This document shows, in pieces, positions 18,315-27,343 of a stretch of DNA of 64,000 bases; position 1 is the stretch's first letter; each line of letters begins with the position of its first letter. Below the pieces are notes generated by a model. It was not told the DNA's origin and searched no databases. It worked only from the letters and a program-made list of their open reading frames with translations. The position numbers and the translations under genes are program-made. The stretch comes from Arthrobacter sp. MA-N2 (GTDB lineage: Bacteria; Actinomycetota; Actinomycetes; Actinomycetales; Micrococcaceae): positions 2,290 to 66,289 of the forward strand of contig NZ_KI912156.1 in assembly GCF_000517125.1 (NCBI RefSeq), given 5' to 3'.

Positions 18315-19227
18315 CGAGCACCTCGCTCGATCCGGCGCCCGCCGCTGCGGCAGTCAGCGCGGCACGGATCCGCCACGCATCGGTGAACAGCACCGCGATG
18401 GCGCCTAGCACGACGTCGGGTCCGGGCATCGGACGACGAAGCAACTGGAAAGCGTCCCGCTCCACCGCGACACGCGCCCGGGCCTCGGCGCGCCACAAAT
18501 CTGTTGGTGACTCGATACCAACGACCACGTTCCGCAGTCCCGGCGGGAGCGCCGACGAGAACTCGGCGAGCCCTTTGGCGTCTTGCCACGACCGGCCGAT
18601 GACCGGCCCCAATAAGCGAAGGACGGGGGCCGGTGGCGTCGCACCGTCGACAGTCAGGATCCTGGCTGCCACGAGGACGCATGCCGCGCCACACCACGGC
18701 CGTGCGGCGGGCGCCACGGCCGCCAATCGCCGCGCCCATGCAACAGTCAAAGCATCCTTAAGGTCGCCTGGACGCGCAACACCGACGTCCCCCCAGGCTG
18801 ATGCGTGCAAGGCCGCGGCCAATTCTTCGCTGGATCCGGCCGACTGCAGGCGGGGCCAAGCGGTCGCAAGGGCTCCCAAGTGATAGGGCTCCGGTGACTC
18901 TGCCCCGCCAGCAAGCCGGCGGGCCAAAGCCATGACGTTTTCGATTTCAAAAATTCCCGCGGCGGCTCGCGCAAGCGAGGTGCCCGACGCTGGAAGCCAC
19001 CCGGCGAGGACCCGCAGTTGCCAGAGAACCGACTCGTGGATGGCACGTTCAGCTGCCGGAAGTCCTGGATTTCCCCTGAGCCGTTCCGCGTAGCTTGACT
19101 CCTGAAGCAATGCCAAGGCATGGTCCAAGGTCGGTTGGGCAGCCATTTCCCGGCTGCTGCCGGCACCAACGCGGCGCTCCGCCATGGCTCGGGAACGCAC
19201 AGACGCAGCCACCCAGTCGGCCTTCAT
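18301..19227 (-). CDS. V/A-type ATPase subunit C (d-like socket subunit)
   Basis: 308 residues, helical and Ala-rich. Signature-like elements such as EIENVMALARRLAGG match the V0-d/AC39 family repeats (y-x-D-x-x-N-l/i-k-x-l-l-R). It links the central stalk to the membrane ring. Gene order, overlap with H (4 nt) and I (14 nt), and length near the family's ~320 support it. Confidence 0.78.
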
Positions 19228-19667
19228 TCGTCTCCAGCGCCTTGCGGAGCCAACAGGCTGTCTATGACCTGGGTAACGACGCCTGGAATGAGTGCCAGGC
19301 CGGTCTCTTCCACGGCCGCGGCCTCATGTCGAGCCTGTTCCAGAAGCTGCGCGTCCCTCTCCGATGCTGACCGTCCGGTCCGCGCGGCGGCGTTGGCTCG
19401 CTCGGCACCGGCCTCGAGCCGCGCCTGGGACAAAATCGCAGCCGCTTGCCGGCGGGCCCCGAGCACGTCCTGTTCCGCACTCTTGCGTGCTTCCTCAACA
19501 AGTGCCGCGCACGATGCGACGTCGCCGGCCAATGCGGCGAATACGGGTCCCAATTCCGCGGCCGGCCCCTGGGCATCAGCGGACGGCACGCCGGCGGGGC
19601 CAGCGGGCCCCGGAGTGCCGACTGGCCTGAATCTGTCAAGAAAACTCAATCGCGCCATGGCACCCAT
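19224..19667 (-). CDS. V/A-type ATPase subunit H/G-like peripheral stalk protein
   Basis: 147 residues. After a Pro/Gly-rich N-terminus, residues about 50-125 are an Ala/Glu/Arg coiled coil. This is the composition of subunit H (G), which pairs with E. It is the first gene of the operon. Starts at 19667 and 19658 are both possible. The assignment rests mainly on operon position and composition. The upstream 130 nt probably hold the operon promoter; a TAGACT hexamer on the minus strand about 35 nt upstream is a candidate -10. Confidence 0.65.
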   Translation of the reverse strand: MGAMARLSFLDRFRPVGTPGPAGPAGVPSADAQGPAAELGPVFAALAGDVASCAALVEEARKSAEQDVLGARRQAAAILSQARLEAGAERANAAARTGRSASERDAQLLEQARHEAAAVEETGLALIPGVVTQVIDSLLAPQGAGDE

Positions 19668-19796
19668 CTCGGAAACGTCCTCAGAGCCACAGTCTAGGCC
19701 TGCGGTTTCCCGTCTGACGAGCCGTGGAAGGATCCGTCCACATGAGCAAATCCATGGCTCGCTCCCCCCAAGCCGCGGGCCCCGCCGTCGTCCGCC

Positions 19797-20834
19797 CTAG
19801 ATCACGGGGAGCAACTCACCGGCAGTCGTCGGCACGACGGCGCCAGTCGCCGTCGAGTCCGGGTTCAGCATCCAGCCGACCCGCTTGGCCGTGCTTAACA
19901 TGACGACGCTTTCAACCAGTTCAATCCTAGGGATGCGCTGTTGGATGGCGAGTTCCATTTCCATGACCTCGGCCAGCGAACGCAGCCACATGATGATCAC
20001 AAAGTTGGTGCTCCCGGTGGTGGAGGCCGTGAACCTGATGTTCCTGATGGTCCGCAGTTCGGCCGCTGCAAATTCGTGTTGGCCGGCCGGAACATTCGCG
20101 AACCATTGGCACGTGATGGGGTACCCGGAGAATTGCTGGGCAATTTCGCACCGGAAGGACAGCATTCGGCTCGCGAGCACCCGGCCGAGCTGCCGCTGCA
20201 CGGTGGCAGGGTGTCGCCCCAGGGCGCGGGCGATCTCCGCGGCAGAGGCTCTTCCATCCCGGGCGAGGAAGGGAAGGAGTGCCAGATGGCTCTCCGGCAG
20301 CGGGATGACGATCTGCTCGGGGGCGTACGGATTGGCCGCTTCCGGCCCGGCGAGGGCGCGCAGCGCTTGCTGCTCGGCCCGGCTCAGCACGTTGAGCCGC
20401 CATGCGTAGCCGCTCGTGTGGATCCGGGTGCAGAGCGAGGTCCGGTACTTGGTGAGGCCCCGGATTTCCTTCAGTTGCGGCAAGAGCCGGCTGCTGAACT
20501 CGCCGAGGTCCCGGGTGATGACCGTGAGCATCAGGTCCCGGTTGCTGGCGGCCTCCTCGACCGTGATGATCTCGGGAATTGCTGCGAGGGCAGCCGTGAC
20601 TTCGGGCCTGAAGTGCATTTCGCAGTCGACGTCCAGGAGGGCCAGGCATGCGTTCTTGGGATGGCCCATGAGGTGTGCGGTTGTCCATGCGGCTCCGGAC
20701 TCGCGAAGACGGTCCCAACGCGCGGCCAAGGTGGTGGCATGGACGTTCAGGACGTCGGCGGCATCGGACCAACTGATCCGCGGCGAGATCTGGAGGGCAT
20801 TGATCAGGCGGAGGTCCTCTTCACTGAGTTCCAT
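19797..20834 (-). CDS. Lrp/AsnC-family regulator with two DNA-binding halves
   Basis: 345 residues, about twice a normal Lrp. The N-terminal half starts MELSEEDLRLINALQISPRISWSDAADVL, an AsnC-type helix-turn-helix. A second one lies at about residues 175-235 (AEIARALGRHPATVQRQLGRVL). The two sensor parts follow each. Start at ATG 20834 with AGGAGAGGA about 6 nt upstream; an upstream open frame is not credible. It diverges from the amidohydrolase/permease operon and is its likely regulator. The dyad TTGTG-N13-CACAA at 20912-20934 in the shared gap is a possible operator. Confidence 0.88.
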   Translation of the reverse strand: MELSEEDLRLINALQISPRISWSDAADVLNVHATTLAARWDRLRESGAAWTTAHLMGHPKNACLALLDVDCEMHFRPEVTAALAAIPEIITVEEAASNRDLMLTVITRDLGEFSSRLLPQLKEIRGLTKYRTSLCTRIHTSGYAWRLNVLSRAEQQALRALAGPEAANPYAPEQIVIPLPESHLALLPFLARDGRASAAEIARALGRHPATVQRQLGRVLASRMLSFRCEIAQQFSGYPITCQWFANVPAGQHEFAAAELRTIRNIRFTASTTGSTNFVIIMWLRSLAEVMEMELAIQQRIPRIELVESVVMLSTAKRVGWMLNPDSTATGAVVPTTAGELLPVI

Positions 20835-20911
20835 CAGCGATCCTCTCCTAGGTGATGCGTGGATCCTGTTAATTCTGGCATGCTTCTGAATTTTTCCATG
20901 GCTTTGGAAGA

Positions 20912-20934
20912 TTGTGAGTCGAATCACTCCACAA
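20912..20934. promoter_or_regulatory. Candidate operator between the Lrp-type gene and amidohydrolase gene
   Basis: A dyad TTGTG...CACAA with an inner GAGT/ACTC lies in the middle of the divergent gap. It could bind the neighbouring Lrp-type regulator. No other support. Confidence 0.3.
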
Positions 20935-20977
20935 TGGCTATGGATACTTACCAATCGTTCAGGAAACAGGAGAGCAG

Positions 20978-22198
20978 ATGTCGATCGCCGCAGACGCCCA
21001 AGAGATGCAGGGAGAAATCGCCCGGTTCCGTCACGAGCTTCACCAGGAACCGGAAATCGGCTTGGACCTCCCACGCACCCAGGAAAAGGTACTCAAGGCG
21101 CTCGACGGACTTCCCTACGACATCACCCTCGGTGAGAGCACGACGTCGGTCACCGCAGTCTTGCGCGGGGGCGCCCCTTACGCCTCGGCGGACAAGCCCG
21201 TGGTGCTGCTGCGCGCCGACATGGACGGGCTCCCGGTCCAGGAGCGCACCGGCGTCGAGTTCTCCTCGAAGATCGACGGCGCGATGCACGCCTGCGGCCA
21301 CGACCTCCACACCGCCATGCTCGCCGGAGCCGCAACCCTCCTGGCCGAACGTCGCCACCAGCTAGCCGGCGACGTCGTCCTCATGTTCCAGCCGGGCGAA
21401 GAAGGCTTCGACGGCGCTGGCCACATGATCCGGGAAGGTGTCCTGGACGCCGCGGGCCGGCGCGTGGACGCTGCCTATGGCATGCACGTCTTCTCGTCCT
21501 TGGAACCGTATGGCCAGTTCTGCACCAAGCCGGGCGTGATGATGAGCGCCTCGGATGGTCTCTTCGTGACGATCCTGGGGGCCGGCGGCCACGGTTCGGC
21601 ACCGCATGCGGCCAAGGACCCCGTCACGGCGGCCGCCGAAATGGTCACGGCACTGCAGGTCATGATCACGCGGCAGTTCAACATGTTCGATCCCGTAGTT
21701 CTGACCGTAGGTGTGCTGCAAGCCGGCACCAAGCGGAACGTCATTCCGGAATCTGCCCGTTTCGAAGCAACCATCCGTACCTTCTCGGAAGCCTCCCGCG
21801 AGCGGATGATGACCTCGATTCCGCAGCTCCTCAAGGGCATCGCCGCCGCCCACGGACTCGAGGTGGACGTCGATTACCGCAGCGAATACCCCATGACTGT
21901 TACCGACGAGGACGAGACGCACACGGCCGAGAACGTCATCTCGGGCATGTTCGGCGATTCCAGGCTCTCCCGCTGGGCCACGCCTCTCAGCGGCTCGGAA
22001 GATTTCTCCCGCGTCCTGGCCGAAGTACCCGGAACCTTCGTGGGCCTCAGCGCAGTGCCACGAGGCGTGGACCACGCCACCTCACCGTTCAATCACTCCC
22101 CCTATGCCACCTTCGACGACGGCGTCCTGGCCGACGGCGCGGCACTCTACGCCGAGCTCGCTCTCTCCCGCATCGCCACCCTCGCCGCCGGCAATTGA
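20978..22198 (+). CDS. M20-family amidohydrolase (hippurate/N-acyl amino acid hydrolase type)
   Basis: A 406-residue cytosolic metallopeptidase that cleaves an acyl or carbamoyl group from an amino acid. M20D landmarks: RHELHQEPEIGLDLPRT, LLRADMDGLPVQE, metal-binding MHACGHDLHTAML, catalytic PGEEGFDGA, and the C-terminal His in FNHSPYATF. Residues about 185-300 form the dimerisation lid. Start at ATG 20978 with AGGAGAG upstream. The MHS permease gene follows after 28 nt, so import and hydrolysis of the same substrate are likely. The exact substrate is unknown. Confidence 0.92.
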   Translation: MSIAADAQEMQGEIARFRHELHQEPEIGLDLPRTQEKVLKALDGLPYDITLGESTTSVTAVLRGGAPYASADKPVVLLRADMDGLPVQERTGVEFSSKIDGAMHACGHDLHTAMLAGAATLLAERRHQLAGDVVLMFQPGEEGFDGAGHMIREGVLDAAGRRVDAAYGMHVFSSLEPYGQFCTKPGVMMSASDGLFVTILGAGGHGSAPHAAKDPVTAAAEMVTALQVMITRQFNMFDPVVLTVGVLQAGTKRNVIPESARFEATIRTFSEASRERMMTSIPQLLKGIAAAHGLEVDVDYRSEYPMTVTDEDETHTAENVISGMFGDSRLSRWATPLSGSEDFSRVLAEVPGTFVGLSAVPRGVDHATSPFNHSPYATFDDGVLADGAALYAELALSRIATLAAGN

Positions 22199-22226
22199 CC
22201 CTCCCCACCTTTACTTGGAGCAAGAC

Positions 22227-23519
22227 ATGACCGCTACCGTAGGCGCTTCAGCCACCGTTCAGATACACAAGTCCCATCTGCGGACCCTCATCGGCACCGG
22301 CATCGGCAACGCCGTCGAATGGTACGACTGGGCTATCTACGCCACGTTCTCGCCCTTCATTGCCAGCGCCCTCTTCAGCAGCGCCGACCCCACATCCGCG
22401 GTCCTCTCCACCCTGGCGATCTTCGCCGTCGGATTCGTCGCCCGACCGTTCGGCGGCTTCGTCTTCGGCTGGATCGGCGACAGGATCGGCCGCAAGACGT
22501 CCATGACCTTCGCCGTCGGCCTCGCAGCTGTCGGCAGCCTCCTGATCGGCATCGCGCCCACCTTCCAAGCCGTCGGCGCCTTCGCTTCCGTCATGCTCCT
22601 CGTGGCCCGCCTCATCCAGGGGCTCGCCCACGGTGGCGAGCTGCCGTCGTCGCAAACGTATCTGTCCGAGATGGCACCCAAGGAAAAGCGCGGCTTCTGG
22701 GCCACCCTCATCTACACCTCCGGCACAGCCGGCATCCTCGCCGGAACCCTGCTCGGCGCTATCCTCACCGGAGTGCTGAGCAAAGCCGACATGAACGCCT
22801 GGGGCTGGCGCGTTCCGTTCCTGGTGGGCGGCGCCTTGGGTATCTACGCCTTGGTCATGCGGGCCAAGATGAAGGAAACCGAGGCATTCGAAGCCGAAGC
22901 GCCGAAGGAAAAGCGCGAGCCCATGTGGCCGCAAATCGTCAAGTACCGCAAGCAGGCCCTGCAAGTGATCGGCCTGACCGTCGGTCTCACCGTTGTCTAC
23001 TACATCTGGGGCGTCGTGGCGCCGAGCTATGCGGCATCCACCCTCAAGATGGACCGCGGAGCAGCCCTGTGGGCGGGCGTCATCGGAAATATTGCATTCA
23101 TCGCTTCGCTGCCGTTCTGGGGCAAGCTGTCCGACCGTATCGGCCGCAAGCCAGTCCTGATCGTCAGCTCCGCAGGTGCGGCGTTGCTGCACTTCCCGAT
23201 GACGTGGCTCTTGAAGGACTCCCCCTGGCAGCTGGCCGTATCGATGTCCGTGATGTTGTTCTTCATCGCCGGCAGCGCTGCGATTGTCCCGGCCGTGTAC
23301 GCCGAGCTGTTCCCGACCAAGATCCGCACCGTGGGTGTCGGCGTCCCGTACTCCATCTGCGTAGCGGTCTTCGGCGGGACTGCTCCGTACCTGCAGACCT
23401 GGCTTGGCAGCATCGGCCAGGCGAACATGTTCAACGTCTACGCCGTGATCCTGCTGGTGATCGGGATCGCGTTCGCCTTCATGATCCCGGAAACCAAAGG
23501 CAAGGACCTCACCCAGTAA
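22227..23519 (+). CDS. MHS-family major facilitator (metabolite:H+ symporter)
   Basis: 430 residues, 12 helices. The MHS marker GNAVEWYDWAIYATFSPFIA is in helix 1, and GWIGDRIGRKTSM is the loop 2-3 motif. LSDRIGRKPVL repeats it in the second half. Such carriers import organic acids, betaines or acyl amino acids. The ATG at 22227 is chosen because TTGGAG lies 8 nt upstream and the family begins there. Operon partner of the M20 hydrolase. Confidence 0.92.
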   Translation: MTATVGASATVQIHKSHLRTLIGTGIGNAVEWYDWAIYATFSPFIASALFSSADPTSAVLSTLAIFAVGFVARPFGGFVFGWIGDRIGRKTSMTFAVGLAAVGSLLIGIAPTFQAVGAFASVMLLVARLIQGLAHGGELPSSQTYLSEMAPKEKRGFWATLIYTSGTAGILAGTLLGAILTGVLSKADMNAWGWRVPFLVGGALGIYALVMRAKMKETEAFEAEAPKEKREPMWPQIVKYRKQALQVIGLTVGLTVVYYIWGVVAPSYAASTLKMDRGAALWAGVIGNIAFIASLPFWGKLSDRIGRKPVLIVSSAGAALLHFPMTWLLKDSPWQLAVSMSVMLFFIAGSAAIVPAVYAELFPTKIRTVGVGVPYSICVAVFGGTAPYLQTWLGSIGQANMFNVYAVILLVIGIAFAFMIPETKGKDLTQ

Positions 23520-23554
23520 CTCCCGTCCCCGGACCCGGGCCCGGACCCGGACCC

Positions 23555-23614
23555 AACTAGCTCGCAGTTAACGTCGTTCTGAGCGCTGAGAACGACAACA
23601 ACTGCGAGTCAGTT
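23555..23614. repeat. REP-like extragenic palindrome (copy 1)
   Basis: Left arm AACTAGCTCGCAGTT (23555-23569), right arm AACTGCGAGTCAGTT (23600-23614), inner stem TCGTTCT/AGAACGA around a short loop. It lies between convergent genes and may terminate both. A related element sits at 47954-48011. Confidence 0.7.
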
Positions 23615-23617
23615 GGG

Positions 23618-24904
23618 CTAGCCGACGTAGCGGTTCCGCCCGGCGCGAAAGCCGAAGAAGGCCGCCAAGGATCCCACCACGAGGAACAGGATGCCGGCCG
23701 CGGCGAACCCACCCGTCGCTTGGTGCAATTGGCCGACCATCAGCGTCCCAGTGGAGCCCAGGCCGTAACCGACGCCCTGCATCATCCCGGAAAGGTGCGC
23801 TGCGGTGTGGGAATCGCGGGTGCGCAGCATGATCATGGTCAGCGCCACCGCAGTGAGACTCCCCTGCCCCAGACCCAACAGACCGGTCCACACCCAGATC
23901 AGTTCCGTCGGGCCGAAGATGCTTAGGGCGAAGCCGCCACCGGTCATGAGTGCCACGACAGTGTTGATGACGCGTTGATCCTTGAACCGGGCCGCGAGCC
24001 CCGGGGCAATGAATGATCCCAGCATCTGCAGCACGATCGACACGGACACAATCAGGCCGGCCGTTCCGCCGTCGATCCCGCGTTCGCGCAGAATCGGCGC
24101 CAACCAGGCAAACACGCTGAAGGACATCATCGCCTGCAACACCATGAAGACGGTGACCTGCCAGGCGACGGCGGAACGCCAGACGTTCGCACCGCCGTCG
24201 GCCGCGTTGTGCCGGACGGGACGCTGGCGGATCGCCAGCGGCAGGAAAAGCAAAAGTACGACGACGGCGGGCAGCGCCCAGAACCACAGCGCCGAGGTCC
24301 AGTGCCCGGCTGCCGTGAAGACGGGGTAGGTGAAACCGGCGCCCAACGCGGCGGAAGCGCAGATCGCCGTCGTATACAGGCCGCCCATGAGCCCCAGCCG
24401 GTGCGGGAAATCGCGTTTGACCACCCCGGGGAGCAACACGTTGCACAAGGAAATCGCAGCACCGCACGCGGCCGTTCCCGCGAGCAGGGCCGGCAAATGC
24501 CCGAGTCCGGCGAGGTCCACTGGACGCAGGAGCAGCCCGGCGGTCAGCACGGCCATCGCACCGAGCAAGACCCTCTCGGCACCGAAACGGCGGGCCAGGA
24601 TTGGAGCCAACGGCGCGAAGACCCCCAACAAAGTCACCGGCACGGTAGTGAGGACCACCACGGCCCAGCCCGGCAGTCCGGCGTCGGCAGTGACTTCCGG
24701 AAGGACGGCGGAGAAGCTCGAAAACACCGTCCGCAAGTTCAGCCCGATGAGCACAAGGCAGATGCCCAGGAAGACCGGTCCGCGGCGCGCTGTGACCCGG
24801 GTGGGTTCGGCGGCGGGAAGATCGTCAATCTCGGCGTCGACGAGGATCTCGGCGACGCCGAAGTGCTGACTGGTGTTCTTGGGGGCGCTTGAAGCAGGGG
24901 TCAC
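23618..24904 (-). CDS. CynX/NimT-type MFS transporter
   Basis: 428 residues from a GTG at 24904, with 12 helices. PVFLGICLVLIGLNLRTVFSS in helix 1 and the later GLMGGLYTTAICASAALG are typical of the cyanate/2-nitroimidazole transporter-like group. The frame stays open for nearly 1 kb upstream but overlaps trmB there, which is implausible. The GTG lies about 78 nt from the divergent trmB start, leaving room for both promoters. The substrate is unknown. Confidence 0.82.
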   Translation of the reverse strand: MTPASSAPKNTSQHFGVAEILVDAEIDDLPAAEPTRVTARRGPVFLGICLVLIGLNLRTVFSSFSAVLPEVTADAGLPGWAVVVLTTVPVTLLGVFAPLAPILARRFGAERVLLGAMAVLTAGLLLRPVDLAGLGHLPALLAGTAACGAAISLCNVLLPGVVKRDFPHRLGLMGGLYTTAICASAALGAGFTYPVFTAAGHWTSALWFWALPAVVVLLLFLPLAIRQRPVRHNAADGGANVWRSAVAWQVTVFMVLQAMMSFSVFAWLAPILRERGIDGGTAGLIVSVSIVLQMLGSFIAPGLAARFKDQRVINTVVALMTGGGFALSIFGPTELIWVWTGLLGLGQGSLTAVALTMIMLRTRDSHTAAHLSGMMQGVGYGLGSTGTLMVGQLHQATGGFAAAGILFLVVGSLAAFFGFRAGRNRYVG

Positions 24905-24982
24905 TACCCCATTCTGGCAGTTTGTCCACATACGCAGGTTCCGCCCGCCGGCCCTTGCCCCGGCGACGGTATTCTGGAGTGG

Positions 24983-25918
24983 ATGAGTGAAACCCCAGAT
25001 TCCCCCGAAACTTCCCACGAAACACCGCAGTCCCCGCGCCCTGTGACCCCTGGCACCCAAGCCTCCTTCGGCACCTATGGCGGCCGGCCGGTCAGTTTTG
25101 TGCGCCGCGGGACGCGGCTTCAGGGCCGCCGCCAGGCCGCGTGGGAAGAGCACTCGGACCGCTGGGCCATCCAAGTTCCACGGCATGTCGCCAACACCTC
25201 GGTGCACCCGGATTACGTGTTCGACGCCGAAGCGGAGTTCGGACGCAAAGCGCCGCTGATCGTCGAAATCGGCTCGGGACTCGGCGACGCCGTGTGCCAT
25301 GCAGCCGAGGAAAATCCGGACAAGGATTTCCTCGCCGTGGAGGTCTACACCCCCGGACTGGCCAACACCATGATCAAGATCAACAGCCGTGGCCTCAGCA
25401 ACGTGCGGGTGGTCGAAGCCAACGCCCCGGAGGTCCTGGCCACCATGCTCCCGGAGGGCTCGGTCAGCGAGCTGTGGGTCTTTTTCCCGGATCCGTGGCA
25501 CAAGTCCCGGCACCATAAACGCCGCCTCATCCAACCGGCGTTCGCCGAACTCGCGGCACGGTCCCTTAAAAAGGGTGGCCTGTGGCGGATCGCCACCGAC
25601 TGGTCCAACTATGCCATTCACGTCCGCGAAGTCCTCGCCGGCTCCACTGAGTTTGAGAACCTGCACGACGGCGAGCGGACCGGCGCGGAAAGCCCCCTCA
25701 CCCAGGTGTGGGAATCCGGCGTCGAATCCATGGTGGGAGGGGCCCCCGTCAAGGAAGGCCGCGCACCTGTCAGCACCGAACATACGGGCCCCAATGAGGG
25801 TGTGGATCATGTGGGTGGATGGGCTCCGCGTTTCGACGGCCGGATCCGTACCAGCTTCGAAAACAAGGCCCACGAGGCCGGACGCATGATCTTCGACCTC
25901 AGCTACCGCAAGATCTAG
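24983..25918 (+). CDS. trmB: tRNA (guanine-N7)-methyltransferase TrmB
   Basis: 311 residues. Methylates G46 of tRNAs to m7G with S-adenosylmethionine (EC 2.1.1.33). The SAM-binding motif is IVEIGSGLGDAV. The family signature PDPWHKSRHHKRRL follows WVFF. The final third carries RIATDWSNYAIHV and the closing E-x-K-A-x-E-x-G-R motif. An N-terminal Pro/Ser-rich extension of about 45 residues is normal for actinobacteria. TATTCT just upstream (about 24969) may be the -10, giving a very short leader. Confidence 0.96.
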   Translation: MSETPDSPETSHETPQSPRPVTPGTQASFGTYGGRPVSFVRRGTRLQGRRQAAWEEHSDRWAIQVPRHVANTSVHPDYVFDAEAEFGRKAPLIVEIGSGLGDAVCHAAEENPDKDFLAVEVYTPGLANTMIKINSRGLSNVRVVEANAPEVLATMLPEGSVSELWVFFPDPWHKSRHHKRRLIQPAFAELAARSLKKGGLWRIATDWSNYAIHVREVLAGSTEFENLHDGERTGAESPLTQVWESGVESMVGGAPVKEGRAPVSTEHTGPNEGVDHVGGWAPRFDGRIRTSFENKAHEAGRMIFDLSYRKI

Positions 25919-25974
25919 TCACACGATGCGGGCTAGTCGCGAGCACGCAGTCCGGTCACCCGCCGTCCGCCTCA

Positions 25975-26003
25975 TTGCGTGCCGTCCGGGCACCGGATAC
26001 CAT
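25975..26003 (+). promoter_or_regulatory. Candidate promoter of the riboswitch-lipA transcript
   Basis: TTGCGT (25975-25980), 17-nt spacer, TACCAT (25998-26003). Transcription would start about 26010, just ahead of a small hairpin (GTGTCACC/GGTGGCAC, 26011-26030) and the glycine riboswitch. Confidence 0.45.
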
Positions 26004-26043
26004 GTGAGACGTGTCACCGAAGGGTGGCACGTGCTTATGATCT

Positions 26044-26246
26044 GCGGCGGGAGAGTCCTGCCGGTACGTTCAGCAGGCGCCGTAGGAGCAAATCCTCCCC
26101 AGGAATCTCTCAGGCCCACGTACCGCCGCGGCAAGGCAACTCTGGAAAGCAGGCCGGGCAACCGGACTCACCGACGGTGCAAGCGGGCGGCTGCGAAAGC
26201 AGCGGACGCGGAATCTCTCAGGTCCAATACAGAGCGGGGAGGGACC
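26044..26246 (+). ncRNA. Tandem glycine riboswitch
   Basis: Two consecutive aptamers. The first (about 26047-26133) has GGGAGAG, GCGCCGTAGGAGCAA and CCCAGGAATCTCTCAGGC. The second (about 26138-26242) has CTCTGGAAAGCAGGCC, CACCGACGGTGCAAGC and a second GGAATCTCTCAGGTCC, closing with CAGAGCGGGGAGGG. These are the conserved parts of the glycine riboswitch. It normally turns on glycine cleavage genes when glycine is high. Here it precedes lipA and a folate-reductase-like gene. Confidence 0.93.
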
Positions 26247-26291
26247 GAATCATCGTGGTGCGTCCGCGCCACCTGAATTATGGAGTTCCTC

Positions 26292-27326
26292 ATGACCCTG
26301 GCACCTGAAGGCCGTAAGCTGCTGCGCGTTGAACAGCGCAATAAAGCCGTCCCGGTCGAACGCAAGCCCGAATGGATCAAGGCCAAGGTCCAGATGGGCC
26401 CGGAATTCGTGGGCCTGAAGAACCTCGTGAAAAAGGAAGGCCTGCACACCGTCTGCGAGGAAGCCGGCTGCCCTAACATCTTCGAATGCTGGGAAGACAA
26501 GGAAGCGACCTTCCTGATCGGCGGCTCCGAATGCACCCGCCGCTGCGACTTCTGCCAGATCGACACCGGCAAACCCTCACCGGTGGACATGTTCGAACCC
26601 ACCAAGGTCGCCCGCTCCGTCCAGTCCATGGCCCTGCGCTACGCCACCGTGACCGGCGTGGCCCGCGATGACCTCCCCGACGAAGGCGTCTGGCTCTACG
26701 CCGAAACCGTCCGCAAGATCCACGAACTGAACCCCGGCACCGGCGTCGAACTGCTCATCCCGGACTTCTCCGGCAAACCCGAACACATCAACGCGATCTG
26801 CGACTCAAACCCGGAGGTCTTCGCGCACAACGTCGAAACCGTGCCCCGGATCTTCAAGCGCATCCGCCCCGCGTTCCGCTACGACCGCTCCCTGGACGTC
26901 ATCACCCAGGGCCGGGCCCGGGGCATGGTCACCAAATCCAACCTGATCCTGGGCATGGGCGAAACCCGCGAAGAAATCTCCGAAGCCCTGACCGATCTGC
27001 ACGCCGCGGGCTGCGACCTGATCACCATCACCCAATACCTGCGCCCCTCCGAACGGCACCTGCCCGTGGACCGCTGGGTCAAGCCCCAGGAATTCGTCGA
27101 CCTCGCCACCGAAGCCGAGGAAATCGGCTTCCTCGGCGTCATGTCCGGCCCCCTGGTCCGCTCCTCCTACCGCGCCGGCCGCCTCTGGGCCACCGCGATG
27201 CGCAAGAAAGGCCGCGAGATCCCGGTGCACTTAGAGCACATTGCCCACATCGCCGAAGGCATCCAAGACTCCGGCACCACCCGCCAGGAAGCCCGCACCC
27301 TCCTCGCACACCATGCTACGGCCTGA
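26292..27326 (+). CDS. lipA: Lipoyl synthase LipA
   Basis: 344 residues. A radical-SAM enzyme that inserts two sulfurs into protein-bound octanoyl groups (EC 2.8.1.8). Both iron-sulfur cluster motifs are present: [12 protein letters not shown] (auxiliary cluster) and CTRRCDFC (radical-SAM CxxxCxxC), plus the terminal RSSYRAGR serine motif. The ATG at 26292 is preferred over 26280 because GGAG (26282-26285) is 6 nt upstream and Arthrobacter LipA starts MTLAPEGRK. The glycine riboswitch upstream suggests that this copy serves lipoylation of glycine cleavage H protein. It is not next to lipB, so a housekeeping lipA may exist elsewhere. Confidence 0.96.
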   Translation: MTLAPEGRKLLRVEQRNKAVPVERKPEWIKAKVQMGPEFVGLKNLVKKEGLHTVCEEAGCPNIFECWEDKEATFLIGGSECTRRCDFCQIDTGKPSPVDMFEPTKVARSVQSMALRYATVTGVARDDLPDEGVWLYAETVRKIHELNPGTGVELLIPDFSGKPEHINAICDSNPEVFAHNVETVPRIFKRIRPAFRYDRSLDVITQGRARGMVTKSNLILGMGETREEISEALTDLHAAGCDLITITQYLRPSERHLPVDRWVKPQEFVDLATEAEEIGFLGVMSGPLVRSSYRAGRLWATAMRKKGREIPVHLEHIAHIAEGIQDSGTTRQEARTLLAHHATA

Positions 27327-27343
27327 TCCGTAAGGACCCCAGC

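Noticed and set aside
24905..25873. Upstream extension of the CynX-type MFS frame by 323 codons
   Set aside because: It runs antisense through trmB and has no family similarity. The GTG at 24904 fits the protein family start.
26168..26629. Minus-strand ORF across the riboswitch and lipA start
   Set aside because: It overlaps a well-matched glycine riboswitch and conserved lipA; no domain is recognisable.
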